Shown one piece after another: positions 16,233-25,242 of a DNA stretch of 64,000 nucleotides. Source of the stretch: Saccharomonospora cyanea NA-134 (GTDB taxonomy: Bacteria; Actinomycetota; Actinomycetes; Mycobacteriales; Pseudonocardiaceae); assembly GCF_000244975.1 (NCBI RefSeq), contig NZ_CM001440.1:795538-859537 (forward strand). Direction: 5' to 3'. The notes under the pieces are model-generated. The model ran no database searches. It saw only the letters and a list, made by a program, of their open reading frames with translations, and had not been told where the DNA came from. Numbering within the stretch: position 1 is the first letter of the stretch; each line of letters begins with the position of its first letter. The translations under genes and the position numbers were made by a program.

Positions 16233-17318
16233 TCACGGTCTGCGGCAGGCGTAGACGGCGTCGAGCGGGTCGTCGGGAACGTCGTACACCTCAACGTCGG
16301 TGAATCCGGCGTCGGCCAGCATGGTGCGCGCGAGCTGTTCGCCCCACACCGTGCCGAGGCCCGCGCCGCCTCTGGCGAGCGACACCGTCATGCAGTGCAG
16401 TGTGCTCACCGAGTACAGCAACGGTGCGAACGGGTTGTCGAGGTTGTCCGCGAGGTCGGTGGCGGCCCTCGTGTCCATCATGACGAAGACCCCGCCGGGG
16501 GCCAGTGCGTCGTGCACCCTGCTCAGCACCCGCGCGGGTTCGGCCTGGTCGTGGATCGTGTCGAAGGCGAACACCACGTCGAACGGTGGTTCGGTGGGCA
16601 GCTCGACGACGTCGAGTTCGGTGAACGAGACGTTGGGCAGGCCCGCTTCACCCGCCTCGGCCCTGCCTCGGGCGAGGGCGTCGGGGGCGAGGTCGTAGCC
16701 GACGAACGTCGACGCGGGGTAGGCGGCGGCCATGAGGTTCACCGAGTGGCCGGTGCCGCACCCGATGTCGGCCGCGCGCACGCCCTCGCCGAGCTGTTCC
16801 GGCAGGCCGGGCACGACCGGGAGGATGCCGCTGACCAGTTGGTCGTCGAACAGCCCGCGGCTCATCCCGTCCATGATCTCGGTGAAGCGGGGCCGGAAGC
16901 GCTCGTAGGGCACGCCCCCGCCGTGGCGGAACGCCTCGATCAACTCGTCGAGATGCTCGCCCAGATGCGCGACCGCGAGCGTGAACGGCGCGAGGTTGGT
17001 GGACGTGGAGCCGCGCAGGCACACGGCGTGCTCGGGCGGGAGGGTGAACGCCTTGGTGGCCGGGTCGTAGGTGACGATGCCGCCGGTGGCCATCGCGCCG
17101 AGCCACTCGCGCACGTACCGCTCGTCGAGGTTCGCGCGGCGCGCGAGTTCGGCCGAGGTCGCCGACGCTCCGGCCAGCGCGTCGAAGAGACCGGTGCGGT
17201 GTCCGATGCCGACGAGATGGCTGAGCAGCCCGCCGGTGGTCAGCTCGAAGAGCCTGCCCGCGAACTCCTCCACCTTGCCGGTGTCGAGTGTGGGTTCGGG
17301 TGGGTGGGTCGAGGTCAT
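16233..17318 (-). CDS. Class I SAM-dependent methyltransferase with N-terminal winged helix
   Basis: A 361-residue cytosolic protein. The N-terminal part (HRTGLFDALA, then SAELARRANLDERYVREWLGAM) is a dimerisation/winged-helix domain as in O-methyltransferase-like and Rv2258c-type proteins. The SAM-binding glycine loop is AADIGCGTGHS, followed by the acidic strand end VGYDLAP and the motif FDVVFAFDTIHDQAEP. It converges with the SGNH gene four bases away. The acceptor substrate is unknown. Confidence 0.85.
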   Translation of the reverse strand: MTSTHPPEPTLDTGKVEEFAGRLFELTTGGLLSHLVGIGHRTGLFDALAGASATSAELARRANLDERYVREWLGAMATGGIVTYDPATKAFTLPPEHAVCLRGSTSTNLAPFTLAVAHLGEHLDELIEAFRHGGGVPYERFRPRFTEIMDGMSRGLFDDQLVSGILPVVPGLPEQLGEGVRAADIGCGTGHSVNLMAAAYPASTFVGYDLAPDALARGRAEAGEAGLPNVSFTELDVVELPTEPPFDVVFAFDTIHDQAEPARVLSRVHDALAPGGVFVMMDTRAATDLADNLDNPFAPLLYSVSTLHCMTVSLARGGAGLGTVWGEQLARTMLADAGFTDVEVYDVPDDPLDAVYACRRP

Positions 17319-17597
17319 CGTGCGCTCCCTCGGGAGTCTCTGCGGTTACCGACGTTCTCGGAAGTCGCACGAGGAGGTGTGGCCGAAACAGCCACCGAAC
17401 CGAAAACTGAGGCCACAGGATCGGGGCGCCGGTCTCCTCCGCGCCGCGGTGACGGCAGAGACCTGCTGGGCGAGGGACTGCGCGAGCTACGTGGCGAGGA
17501 GCGTTGTTGACGCTCCACCACGACGAGCGGCTCGCCGCCGTCACCCGGCCGGGGCTGCCCGTGCTCGCGCCGTCCCGAGGTCCACCGGGCCTGCGGC
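17319..17597. other. Intergenic region without a recognisable gene
   Basis: 279 bases between two minus-strand genes. The only structure noticed is a small hairpin (GGAGCGT at 17498-17504 pairing with ACGCTCC at 17510-17516). A 68-residue minus-strand reading frame here is arginine/serine-rich with no family signal. The methyltransferase promoter must lie at the left end of this gap. Confidence 0.5.
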
Positions 17598-18404
17598 TCA
17601 GCTCAGCGCGTCGGCCACCAGCTCGTCGCTGAGCTGTCGCAGGCGTTCCCGCGCCCGCCTGCTGTGTGCCTGCGGGTGCGGGTCCGCCTCGCGGGTGCCG
17701 TTGAAGAACCGTCCCGTGATCTCGGCGAGGTCGGCGTCGAGTACCAGCCGCAGCGTCGCGGCCGCACCGTCGTCCACACTGCTCACCGGGGTGCGACCCG
17801 ACGCGCGCACCATCGCCGTGTCCATGAAGGTGGCGGGGTGCAGCGCGTTGACGGTGACGCCGCTGCCCCTGAGCTGGTCGGCGAGGTCGATCGTGAACAT
17901 CACCAGCGCGAGTTTGCTGCGCATGTACGCGGACGCACCGCTGTAGCGGCGACGAAGCTGGAGGTCGGTGAAACCGAACTCCTCCTGCCCGGCCGAGGCG
18001 ACGTTGACGATGCGGGCGGGGGCCCGCAGGAGGGGAAGGATCCGACGGGTGAGGTGGTAGGCGGCGAGGTAGTTCACGGCGAACCGCAACTCGTAGCCGT
18101 CGGCGCTCTCCTCCCGCCGCGCGGGGTCGGCGCCGGTGCCCACCCCGGCGTTGTTCACCAGCACGTCGATGCGCTCGTACCGGCTGAGCAGTTCGGTCGC
18201 GAGCCGGTCCACCTGGCTCAGCACGGCGAAGTCGGCGCGGACGATCTCGGCACCCGTCTCCTCCCGCAGTGCGCGGAGCTTGTCGGGGTTACGGCCGTGG
18301 GCGATCACGCGGGCGCCCCGGGCGGTCAGCTCGGCTACGAGACGACGACCGAGACCGTCGGTGGCCCCGGTGACGAGGATGGTCTGCTCGGTCAGCGGTC
18401 TCAT
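17598..18404 (-). CDS. Short-chain dehydrogenase/reductase (SDR) family oxidoreductase
   Basis: A 268-residue NAD(P)-dependent oxidoreductase. The cofactor motif is TGATDGLG near residue 12, then NNAG (DVLVNNAGVGTG). The catalytic Ser is in VNVASAG and the Tyr-x3-Lys in YMRSK. GRNPDKL after the second strand suggests NADP preference, as in retinol-dehydrogenase-like and WW-oxidoreductase-like SDRs. The ending (FFNGTREADPHPQAH, then RRARERLRQLSDEL) fits the same group. The substrate is unknown. Confidence 0.9.
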   Translation of the reverse strand: MRPLTEQTILVTGATDGLGRRLVAELTARGARVIAHGRNPDKLRALREETGAEIVRADFAVLSQVDRLATELLSRYERIDVLVNNAGVGTGADPARREESADGYELRFAVNYLAAYHLTRRILPLLRAPARIVNVASAGQEEFGFTDLQLRRRYSGASAYMRSKLALVMFTIDLADQLRGSGVTVNALHPATFMDTAMVRASGRTPVSSVDDGAAATLRLVLDADLAEITGRFFNGTREADPHPQAHSRRARERLRQLSDELVADALS

Positions 18405-18451
18405 CGCTCCTCTGCTGCTCCCGAGACCGACATTACCCGTAGGGTGTGGTC

Positions 18452-19738
18452 ATGGCCGTCTCCGAACTACACAGGTTCACCCTCGACAACGGCCTGCGCG
18501 TCGTGCTCGCGCCCGATCCGACGGCACCGGTCGTCGGGGTGAGCGTGCACTACGACGTGGGCTTCCGCTCCGAACCGGAAGGGCGCACGGGTTTCGCCCA
18601 CCTCTTCGAGCACCTGATGTTCCAGGGCAGCGAGAGTCTCGAGAAGCTCGCTCACTTCCGCTACGTGCAGAGCAGCGGGGGCACCTTCAACGGCTCCACC
18701 CATCCGGACTACACCGACTACTTCGAGGTGTTGCCGTCGGCGGCGCTGGAACGCGCGCTGTTCCTGGAGGCCGACCGCATGCGGGCGCCCAGGCTGACCC
18801 GCGAGAACCTGGCCAACCAGATCGACGTGGTGAAGGAGGAGATCCGCCTCAACGTGCTGAACCGGCCCTACGGCGGATTCCCGTGGATCCTCCTGCCCCC
18901 GGTGCTGTACTCGACCTTCCCCAATGCCCACAACGGCTACGGTGACTTCACGGATCTGGAGCAGGCGTCGTTGGACGACTGCGCGGCCTTCTTCGACACC
19001 TACTACTCGCCGGCCAACGCGGTGCTCACCGTGGCAGGTGACCTCGACGTGGACCGCACCCGCGACCTCGTGGACGAACACTTCGGTGACGTGCCCGCCC
19101 GTCCGAAGCCGCAGCGGCCGTCGTTCGCCGAGCCCCGCCCCAACGGGGAGCTCCGGGGCACGCACGCCGACCCACACGCGCCGCTGCCCGCTCTCGCCGT
19201 GGGCTACCGGATGCCGGACCCGGTGGGTGAACTCGACGCCTACCTCGCCCATCTCGTGCTGGCGGGGGTGCTCACCGACGGCGACTCGTCGCGGTTACAG
19301 CAGCGACTCGTGCACGCCGAACCACTGGTGACCGACGTCAACGCCGGAGCGGGGCTGTTCGGCCCGTTCGAGGCGAGGGACCCGGACACGTTCTCGGTGA
19401 CGGCGATCCACCCGCCGGACACCTCGACCGAGCAGGTGCTCGACGCGCTGGACGCCGAGCTCGACGCGCTCTCCACCACGCCGCCGGGAGAGCAGGAACT
19501 CGCCAAGGTGACGGCCCGCTGGAGTGCGAGCCTGCACTCCGAGCACGACCGGCTCGTGTCGCGCACTCTCGCGCTCGGCTCGCTGGAGTTGCTCCACGGT
19601 GACGCGGGGCTGATGTACGAGCTGCCCGAGCGCATCGCGGCGGTGACGGCCGAGCAGGTGTCCGAGGCGGCGAAGTCGCTGCGCCCCGACTCGCGTGCCG
19701 TCCTCGAGGTGGAACCGGGACAGGGAGGTGCCCAGTGA
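18452..19738 (+). CDS. M16 family zinc peptidase, catalytic subunit
   Basis: A 428-residue peptidase of the pitrilysin/mitochondrial-processing-peptidase family. The inverted zinc motif HLFEH is at residues 50-54, followed by VKEEIRLNVLNRPYGG, which carries the distal glutamate. The ATG at 18452 gives the family-typical MAVSELHRFTLDNGLRVV; an in-frame GTG six bases earlier is possible. The stop overlaps the second M16 gene by 4 bases. Bacterial M16B enzymes often work as a heterodimer of one zinc-binding and one non-catalytic subunit, which fits this pair. No signal peptide, so probably cytosolic. Confidence 0.92.
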   Translation: MAVSELHRFTLDNGLRVVLAPDPTAPVVGVSVHYDVGFRSEPEGRTGFAHLFEHLMFQGSESLEKLAHFRYVQSSGGTFNGSTHPDYTDYFEVLPSAALERALFLEADRMRAPRLTRENLANQIDVVKEEIRLNVLNRPYGGFPWILLPPVLYSTFPNAHNGYGDFTDLEQASLDDCAAFFDTYYSPANAVLTVAGDLDVDRTRDLVDEHFGDVPARPKPQRPSFAEPRPNGELRGTHADPHAPLPALAVGYRMPDPVGELDAYLAHLVLAGVLTDGDSSRLQQRLVHAEPLVTDVNAGAGLFGPFEARDPDTFSVTAIHPPDTSTEQVLDALDAELDALSTTPPGEQELAKVTARWSASLHSEHDRLVSRTLALGSLELLHGDAGLMYELPERIAAVTAEQVSEAAKSLRPDSRAVLEVEPGQGGAQ

Positions 19739-21126
19739 GCGTGACCAGCCACCGCTCCGCCGAGGAGATCGGCCGTACCCAGGAGGGGCCGAGGCGGCTT
19801 CCGCCGCTGGGGGAGCAGAAGGGCGCCACCGAACTGTCGCATGTGGACACCGTGTTGGACAACGGGCTGCGCGTGCTCGCCGTGCGCAAACCCACCGTGC
19901 CGATGGTGGAGGTGCGCCTGACGATCCCCTTCGCGGGCGACGACCCGATGCATCCGGCCACGGCGGAGGTCCTGGCCGAGACGCTGCTCACCGGCACGCG
20001 CCGCCGTGACCGCGTCGGCATCGACACCGACCTCGCGCTCATCGGTGGTGACCTGGGCACCGTGGTCGACCCCGAGCACCTCAGGGTCTCGGGCAGTGCG
20101 CTGGCCGAGAAGCTTCCCGAGCTGCTGGACGTGCTGGCCGACGTGCTCACCGGAGCGTCGTACATGGACGCCGAGGTGCGCAGGGAGGCGGCCCGGATCT
20201 CCGAACGGCTCGCCGTGGCGCGCACCCAGCCCAGGGTGATCGCGCGGGAGGCGTTGCAGCGCAGGCGTTACGGCGACCACCCCTACACGCGTGAGATGCC
20301 GATGGCCGAGGACGTCGCCGCCGTGGTCGCCGAGGGGGTGCGGTCGCTGCACGCGGCGTCGGTGCTACCCGGCGGGTCCACCCTCGTCGTGGTCGGGGAC
20401 GTGGACCCGGACACCGCGGTGGCGGAGGTCCAGCGCGCGCTGGCGGACTGGTCGAGCGACGTCCGGGCGCGTGAGCTGCCCGAGCTGCCGGACCTCACGC
20501 CCGGCGACCTGCTCCTGGTCGGCAGGCCCGGTGCGGTGCAGTCGCAGCTCCGGCTGTCGGCGCAGGCGCTGCCGAGGACCGATCCGCGCTATCCCGCGTT
20601 GCAGCTCGCCAACCTCGCCTACGGCGGGTACTTCTCGTCGCGCCTCGTGGAGAACATCCGCGAGGACAAGGGGTACACCTACGGCGCGCACTCCGGGTTC
20701 GAGTTCACCGGGCCGAAGGCCACGCTGCAGGTGGAGGCCGACACGGCGAGCGAGGTGACCGCGGCGGCGCTGCTGGAGACCCGCTACGAACTGAGCAGGC
20801 TGGGGCTCGTGCCTCCCACGGAGGCCGAGGTGGACTCCGTGCGGCAGTACGCCGTGGGCACGCTGCTGATCGCGTCGTCGTCGCAGGCGGGACTGGCGAG
20901 CCAGTTGGCCGCGCTGACCGCCGTGGGCCTCGGCGTGGAGTGGCTCGTGGAGCACCCGCAGCGACTGGCCGGGGTCACCACCGAGCAGGTGGCGGAGGCG
21001 GCGCTGGAGTTCTTCGCGCCGCAGCGCTTCACCGGGGTCGTGGTCGGTGACGCCGACGTGCTCGCACCGAAGCTGACCGCGCTCGGTGGGGTCGAGGTGG
21101 CCGGTGAGGTAGCTCCGGCTCGATGA
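19735..21126 (+). CDS. M16 family peptidase-like protein, non-catalytic partner
   Basis: A 463-residue M16 paralog lacking the HxxEH zinc motif: the aligned region reads HPATAEVLAETLLTG. It retains the C-terminal substrate-handling segment SSRLVENIREDKGYTYGAHSGF, the arginine/tyrosine motif of non-catalytic M16B subunits. It is translationally coupled to the catalytic subunit (GTGA overlap) and to nudC downstream (ATGA overlap). The inferred role is to complete the peptidase chamber. Confidence 0.9.
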   Translation: MSVTSHRSAEEIGRTQEGPRRLPPLGEQKGATELSHVDTVLDNGLRVLAVRKPTVPMVEVRLTIPFAGDDPMHPATAEVLAETLLTGTRRRDRVGIDTDLALIGGDLGTVVDPEHLRVSGSALAEKLPELLDVLADVLTGASYMDAEVRREAARISERLAVARTQPRVIAREALQRRRYGDHPYTREMPMAEDVAAVVAEGVRSLHAASVLPGGSTLVVVGDVDPDTAVAEVQRALADWSSDVRARELPELPDLTPGDLLLVGRPGAVQSQLRLSAQALPRTDPRYPALQLANLAYGGYFSSRLVENIREDKGYTYGAHSGFEFTGPKATLQVEADTASEVTAAALLETRYELSRLGLVPPTEAEVDSVRQYAVGTLLIASSSQAGLASQLAALTAVGLGVEWLVEHPQRLAGVTTEQVAEAALEFFAPQRFTGVVVGDADVLAPKLTALGGVEVAGEVAPAR

Positions 21127-22175
21127 GCTCCCTGAGCCAGCCCGCTCCGTTCCGCCTGACATCCTCTCCCGCGTTGTCCCGCTCGACGGCGGATCGGCAG
21201 GAGTCGCTGCGCACCGATCCCGAGCGGCTGCGGGCCCGGTGGCCGTTGGCGCGGGTCGTCCGCGTCGACGGCCAGGGCCGCGTCCCGGTGCCCGAGACCG
21301 AGCTCACGGACGCCCGGTCCAGTGGAGTGCCGCTGTCCACGACACCTGCCCTCGACGTCGCCGAGGACCTGCCCGCCGGCGCGGTCTTCCTCGGGCGGTG
21401 GGAGGACACCGACTACTGGGCGGTGTCCGCGGACCCCGGTCCCGAGCAACGCCGCATCAGCCTCGATGGTCTCGGTGTTCTCGGTGGCGGCTGGGGACCG
21501 GGTATGGAGGTCCCCGTGACCGGCGACGAGGCGTGGGTGGACCTGCGGGCGCACGGTGCGGTGCTGGATGACACGGCCGCGGGCCTGTTGACCACCGCCG
21601 TGGCGCTGCGCAACTGGCATCGCAGAGCCCGGTACTGCGCCCGTTGCGGCGGGCGGACGACGCTGCACCAGTTCGGCTGGGCCAGCACGTGCGAGCAGTG
21701 CGGGCGCGAGGAGTACCCGCGCACGGACCCGGCCGTGATCTGCCTGGTGCACGACGACGTCGGCGTCAACGGTGAACACGTGCTCCTGGCGCGCCAGCCG
21801 ACGTGGCCACCTGGCCGGTACTCGGTGCTCGCCGGGTTCGTCGAGGCGGGCGAGTCGCTGGAGCGCTGCGTGGAGCGGGAGATCCGCGAGGAGGTGGGGG
21901 TCGAGGTCCGCGACGTCCGCTACCTCGGCAGTCAGCCGTGGCCGTTCCCGCGCTCGATCATGATGGGTTTCGCGGCGAGGGCCGACGCCGCCGCCCACCT
22001 CACGCCCGCCCCCGGTGAGATCGAGGCCGCCCGGTGGGTGTCCAGGGAGCGGGTGCGTGCCGCCCTCGACAAGGGCGATCCGGAGCTGTTGCTGCCGGGG
22101 GAGACGTCCATCGCACACGTGATGGTGCGCGCGTGGGCGGAGGCCGGAAACGGAAGCACGGCCGCCAGCCGATAG
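21123..22175 (+). CDS. nudC: NADH pyrophosphatase / NAD-capped RNA hydrolase NudC
   Basis: A 350-residue Nudix hydrolase that splits NAD(H) and can remove NAD caps from RNA. Zinc-binding cysteines are C172, C175 (CARC) and C190, C193 (CEQC). The Nudix box runs 238-260 with GFVEAGE and REIREEVGV. The NudC-specific SQPWPFPRS motif follows. It closes the M16 operon by ATGA overlap. In M. tuberculosis nudC (Rv3199c) lies close to adnAB and the channel, as here, with a larger insert between. Confidence 0.95.
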   Translation: MSSLSQPAPFRLTSSPALSRSTADRQESLRTDPERLRARWPLARVVRVDGQGRVPVPETELTDARSSGVPLSTTPALDVAEDLPAGAVFLGRWEDTDYWAVSADPGPEQRRISLDGLGVLGGGWGPGMEVPVTGDEAWVDLRAHGAVLDDTAAGLLTTAVALRNWHRRARYCARCGGRTTLHQFGWASTCEQCGREEYPRTDPAVICLVHDDVGVNGEHVLLARQPTWPPGRYSVLAGFVEAGESLERCVEREIREEVGVEVRDVRYLGSQPWPFPRSIMMGFAARADAAAHLTPAPGEIEAARWVSRERVRAALDKGDPELLLPGETSIAHVMVRAWAEAGNGSTAASR

Positions 22176-22210
22176 TCTCGCGGCACGCGAGAGTCACGGG
22201 GGTAGGGCGA

Positions 22211-23173
22211 GTGAGCGCGGCGCGGGCTGTGGGACTGCTGCTGGGCGTCATGGCCGACGCGATGGTCGGCGAGTCGGTGCGTGGGCGGGCGGACGCCACG
22301 CTCGCGCACGTCGCGCGGGCGGTGCGGCGGCGGATACCAGCGGATCATCCACTGGCGGGTGCCGTGCACGTCGGCGTGGTGGCCGGAGCGGCCGTGCTGA
22401 CCGGGACGGCGGTGGAGCGCCTCGGCCGCGACCGCCCGCTCGTGAGTGCCGCGACCACCGCGGCCGGTACCTGGGCGGTCCTCGGGGGAGCCCGCCTGGC
22501 CGCCGACGGTACGGCGCTGGCGAGGCACCTGGAGACCGGTGACGTCCGCGCCACGCGCGAGACCCTGGCGCACTGGGACTCGCGCTGTACGCAGGACCTC
22601 GACTCCGTCTCGTTGGCGCGGGCGTCGGTGGAGGCTGTCGCCCACAACGCGTCCGACACGGTGGTCGCGCCCCTGCTCTGGGGCGCGGTCGCGGGGGTGC
22701 CGGGACTTCTGGCGTCGCGTGCCGTCGGCACGGCACGGCGGGTGGCGGCGGAACAACCGGGCCACCGGCGTTTCGGTGTGCCCTCCTCCTGCCTCGACAC
22801 GGCGGCGAACCTGCTGCCCACCCGTCTCACCGCCGTGTTGACCGTCGCCGGAGCGCCCGTGGTCGGCGGGTCGGCCCGCGCCGCGTGGCGAGCGTGGCGG
22901 CGGGACACCGTGCTGCACCCGAACCCCAACTCGGGGCGGGTCGTGGCCGCCTACGCGGGCGCGTTGGAGATCCGCCTCGGTGGGCGCACGGCGTACCCGG
23001 ACGGGGTGCGGGAGCTGCCCGTGCTCGGCGACGGGCGCAACCCCGACGCGGGCCACGTCACCCGCGCCGTCGAGCTGTCCCGTGTGGTGGGCTGGCTCGC
23101 GGGGTTGACGTCGGCCGTCGTCGCCCTGGTGCCGAGCCTGCGCCGCCGTCGACGCTCCCGCACCGCGCGCTGA
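22211..23173 (+). CDS. cobD: Adenosylcobinamide-phosphate synthase CobD/CbiB
   Basis: A 320-residue membrane protein that attaches aminopropanol (or its phosphate) to adenosylcobyric acid late in cobalamin synthesis. Diagnostic stretches are LLLGVMADAMVGE at the N-terminus, ASVEAVAHNASDTVVAPLLW, NLLPTRLTAVL and HPNPNSGRVVAAYAGAL. Several hydrophobic helices are present. The GTG at 22211 follows a GGTAGGGCGA stretch and gives the usual beginning. No cobalamin riboswitch fits in the 35-base gap from nudC. It matches M. tuberculosis cobD (Rv2236c), next to SURF1 and ptpA there as well. Confidence 0.93.
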   Translation: MSAARAVGLLLGVMADAMVGESVRGRADATLAHVARAVRRRIPADHPLAGAVHVGVVAGAAVLTGTAVERLGRDRPLVSAATTAAGTWAVLGGARLAADGTALARHLETGDVRATRETLAHWDSRCTQDLDSVSLARASVEAVAHNASDTVVAPLLWGAVAGVPGLLASRAVGTARRVAAEQPGHRRFGVPSSCLDTAANLLPTRLTAVLTVAGAPVVGGSARAAWRAWRRDTVLHPNPNSGRVVAAYAGALEIRLGGRTAYPDGVRELPVLGDGRNPDAGHVTRAVELSRVVGWLAGLTSAVVALVPSLRRRRRSRTAR

Positions 23174-23185
23174 GCACCGGCCGCG

Positions 23186-24205
23186 TCAGAGTCCGTGGCG
23201 CCGGCCGCCCATCACCTGTTCGCACAGCCGGGCCTCGGAAGCAGCCGAGAACGGGTCGCGCAGGGCGGCGACGGCCAGCCGCGTCTCCTCGGCCACCAGG
23301 TCGGCGTTGATCTGAGCACCCGCCGTCGCACCCGCCGCCGCGGCGGTACCGACCTGCGCCATCGGATCGGTCACGTTGCCCGCGACCCACACCCCGGGGA
23401 CGTCGGTCCGCCCCGTGGGGTCGGCGGGAACGTGCTCACCGACGCCCGCGGGGTGCTCCACCGGGTACAGCCCCACACCGGCCAGGAAACCGCCGCGCGC
23501 CCTCGCCCGAGGAGCGACCGCCAACGCCTCGCGCGCGTACACCGTGCCGTCGGCCAGCCGCACCCCGGTGAGCTGGTCGTCCACCACCTCCAGGGCGGTG
23601 ACCTCGCCGTCGACCACACCGACACCGCGGGCGGTCAGCTGTTCGAGCTCCTCCGGAGAAGGTGCGGGCCGGTCATGAGTGAACAGCACGACGTCGGCGC
23701 TCCACTGCCGGAAGAGCAGCGCCTGGTGCACCGACATGGGCCCGGAGGCCAGCACGCCGATGGCCCGGTCCCGGACCTCCCAGCCGTGGCAGTAGGGGCA
23801 GTGAACGACGTCCCGGCCCCAGCGTGAGCGCAGTCCCGGCACGGCGGGCAGTTCGTCGACCAGCCCGGTGGTCACCAGCAGTCGCTTCGCCCGGAGACTG
23901 CGGCCTTCGGCCAACGTCACGGTGAACCCGGCGCCGTCCCGGGCGACCGAGTCGACCTCACCGCTCACCACGTGACCGCCGTAGCGCCGCACCTCGTCCC
24001 TGCCGCGAGCCAGCAGTTCGGCGGGGTTCGTGCCCTCCCGGGCGAACAACCCGTGCACGGCCTCGGCGGGAGCGTTGCGTGGTTCACCGGCGTCGACGAC
24101 CACCACCGACCGTCTCGCGCGGGCCAGCATCAACGCCCCGCTCAGTCCGGCGGCACCGCCGCCGACCACCACCACGTCCTGCTTGTCGTTCAGTTGCTCG
24201 GTCAT
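23186..24205 (-). CDS. Thioredoxin-reductase-like FAD-dependent oxidoreductase
   Basis: A 339-residue two-dinucleotide-binding-domain flavoprotein. The FAD loop is VVVVGGGAAGLSGALMLARA, the redox centre CPYCHGWE (Cys-x2-Cys), and the second nucleotide loop IGVLASGPMSV. VWVAGNVTDPMAQVGTAAAAG binds FAD at the end. The CPYCHGWE form marks the thioredoxin-reductase-like group that acts without a classical thioredoxin partner, related to GliT-type dithiol oxidases. The ATG at 24205 has a good GGAGGTGG ribosome site; an in-frame ATG at 24229 is less likely. The substrate is unknown. Confidence 0.9.
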   Translation of the reverse strand: MTEQLNDKQDVVVVGGGAAGLSGALMLARARRSVVVVDAGEPRNAPAEAVHGLFAREGTNPAELLARGRDEVRRYGGHVVSGEVDSVARDGAGFTVTLAEGRSLRAKRLLVTTGLVDELPAVPGLRSRWGRDVVHCPYCHGWEVRDRAIGVLASGPMSVHQALLFRQWSADVVLFTHDRPAPSPEELEQLTARGVGVVDGEVTALEVVDDQLTGVRLADGTVYAREALAVAPRARARGGFLAGVGLYPVEHPAGVGEHVPADPTGRTDVPGVWVAGNVTDPMAQVGTAAAAGATAGAQINADLVAEETRLAVAALRDPFSAASEARLCEQVMGGRRHGL

Positions 24206-24282
24206 CACGACCACCTCCACGTCGACCATGCGCGTGGTCCGGGAGGGAAGGCAAAGAACATTGCCGTATCAGCAAACGGTGA

Positions 24283-25200
24283 TCAGTGCCGGGAGACGTC
24301 GGGCCCAGGCTCCCCGCCGCCACCGACCGCGCTCTCCCGGGCTGTGTTCTCTACGCGCTCCACGCGCTCCCTGGCTTCCCCGTCCTCGTCGTCCTCGGCG
24401 AGCATCTCGGCCACCGACTTGCGGCGCGTGCCCTCCGCGCGGTCCTCGGACAGCACTCCGCCGGGTTTCAGCTCCCGCACCGTGAAGTAGCCCCACCCGA
24501 GGATCGCCATCGTGCCGAAGGCCACCCACTGCAGCGCGTACGAGAAGTAGGGGCCCGCCTGCAGCACGGGAAGCGGCAGTGCGCCGAGCACTCCCGGTTG
24601 CCCCTCGGTGAGTTGCACGTAACCGGGTGAGACGTCGAGACCCGTGGCCCTCGCGACGGTGCGGGAGTCGATGGCGTAGGTGTGCAGCTTGCCCTGCGTG
24701 GAGGCGTCGGCGAAGGCGTCGCGGTGTTGCGGGTCGGTCTCGTCGGCGCGCACGCGGGCTTCCACGCGCACCACCCCGGTGGGCGGCGCGGCGTAGGGCG
24801 GAACGTCACCGTTGTCCGGGCGCAGATATCCCCGGTCGACCAGCACCACCCGGCCGGAGGTCGTCCGCATCGGCGTCAGGACCTCGAAGGCCGGCTCGCC
24901 CTGGACGGTGCGCAGGCGCGCGATGATCTCGTGTTCGGGCAGGTAGGTGCCCTCGACGACGACTCTGCGCCACTCCGTGTCCGGGCCCGGGGGCCTGCCT
25001 TCGGGCAGCACCTCCGCCAGCGGGCGCGGTCGCTCCGAGAACGAGGTCGACACGGCGTCGTTCTGTGTCTGGCGTTCGGTGTGGCGGTCGAACTGCCACG
25101 GCGCGAGCACCGTGTAGCAGGTCACAGCGAACCCGAACACGACGAGCGTGAGCGCCAGCCAACCCGGCTGGAGCAGCGATTTCCAGCGCACGTCCACCAC
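24283..25200 (-). CDS. SURF1 family protein (cytochrome oxidase assembly)
   Basis: A 305-residue membrane protein. Two helices frame an extracytoplasmic domain: GWLALTLVVFGFAVTCYTVLA near the N-terminus and YALQWVAFGTMAILGWGYF near residue 230. APWQF, VLVDRGYLRPD and VQLTEGQPG are SURF1 signatures. SURF1 proteins help insert heme a into cytochrome c oxidase. Starts at GTG 25200, 25197 and 25191 are all possible. A C-terminal acidic cytoplasmic tail of about 55 residues extends beyond the usual domain. The family neighbour of ptpA and cobD is recalled for M. tuberculosis (Rv2235). Confidence 0.9.
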   Translation of the reverse strand: MVDVRWKSLLQPGWLALTLVVFGFAVTCYTVLAPWQFDRHTERQTQNDAVSTSFSERPRPLAEVLPEGRPPGPDTEWRRVVVEGTYLPEHEIIARLRTVQGEPAFEVLTPMRTTSGRVVLVDRGYLRPDNGDVPPYAAPPTGVVRVEARVRADETDPQHRDAFADASTQGKLHTYAIDSRTVARATGLDVSPGYVQLTEGQPGVLGALPLPVLQAGPYFSYALQWVAFGTMAILGWGYFTVRELKPGGVLSEDRAEGTRRKSVAEMLAEDDEDGEARERVERVENTARESAVGGGGEPGPDVSRH

Positions 25201-25242
25201 GGTATGCGGACCTCTGCGCCTCGGCTCCGAGAGGGTGCGGTG

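Noticed and set aside
17315-17521. 68-codon minus-strand frame upstream of the methyltransferase
   Set aside because: Ser/Arg-rich low-complexity translation without ribosome site or recognised homology.
22176-22210. Cobalamin riboswitch before cobD
   Set aside because: The gap is only 35 bases, far too short for the element.
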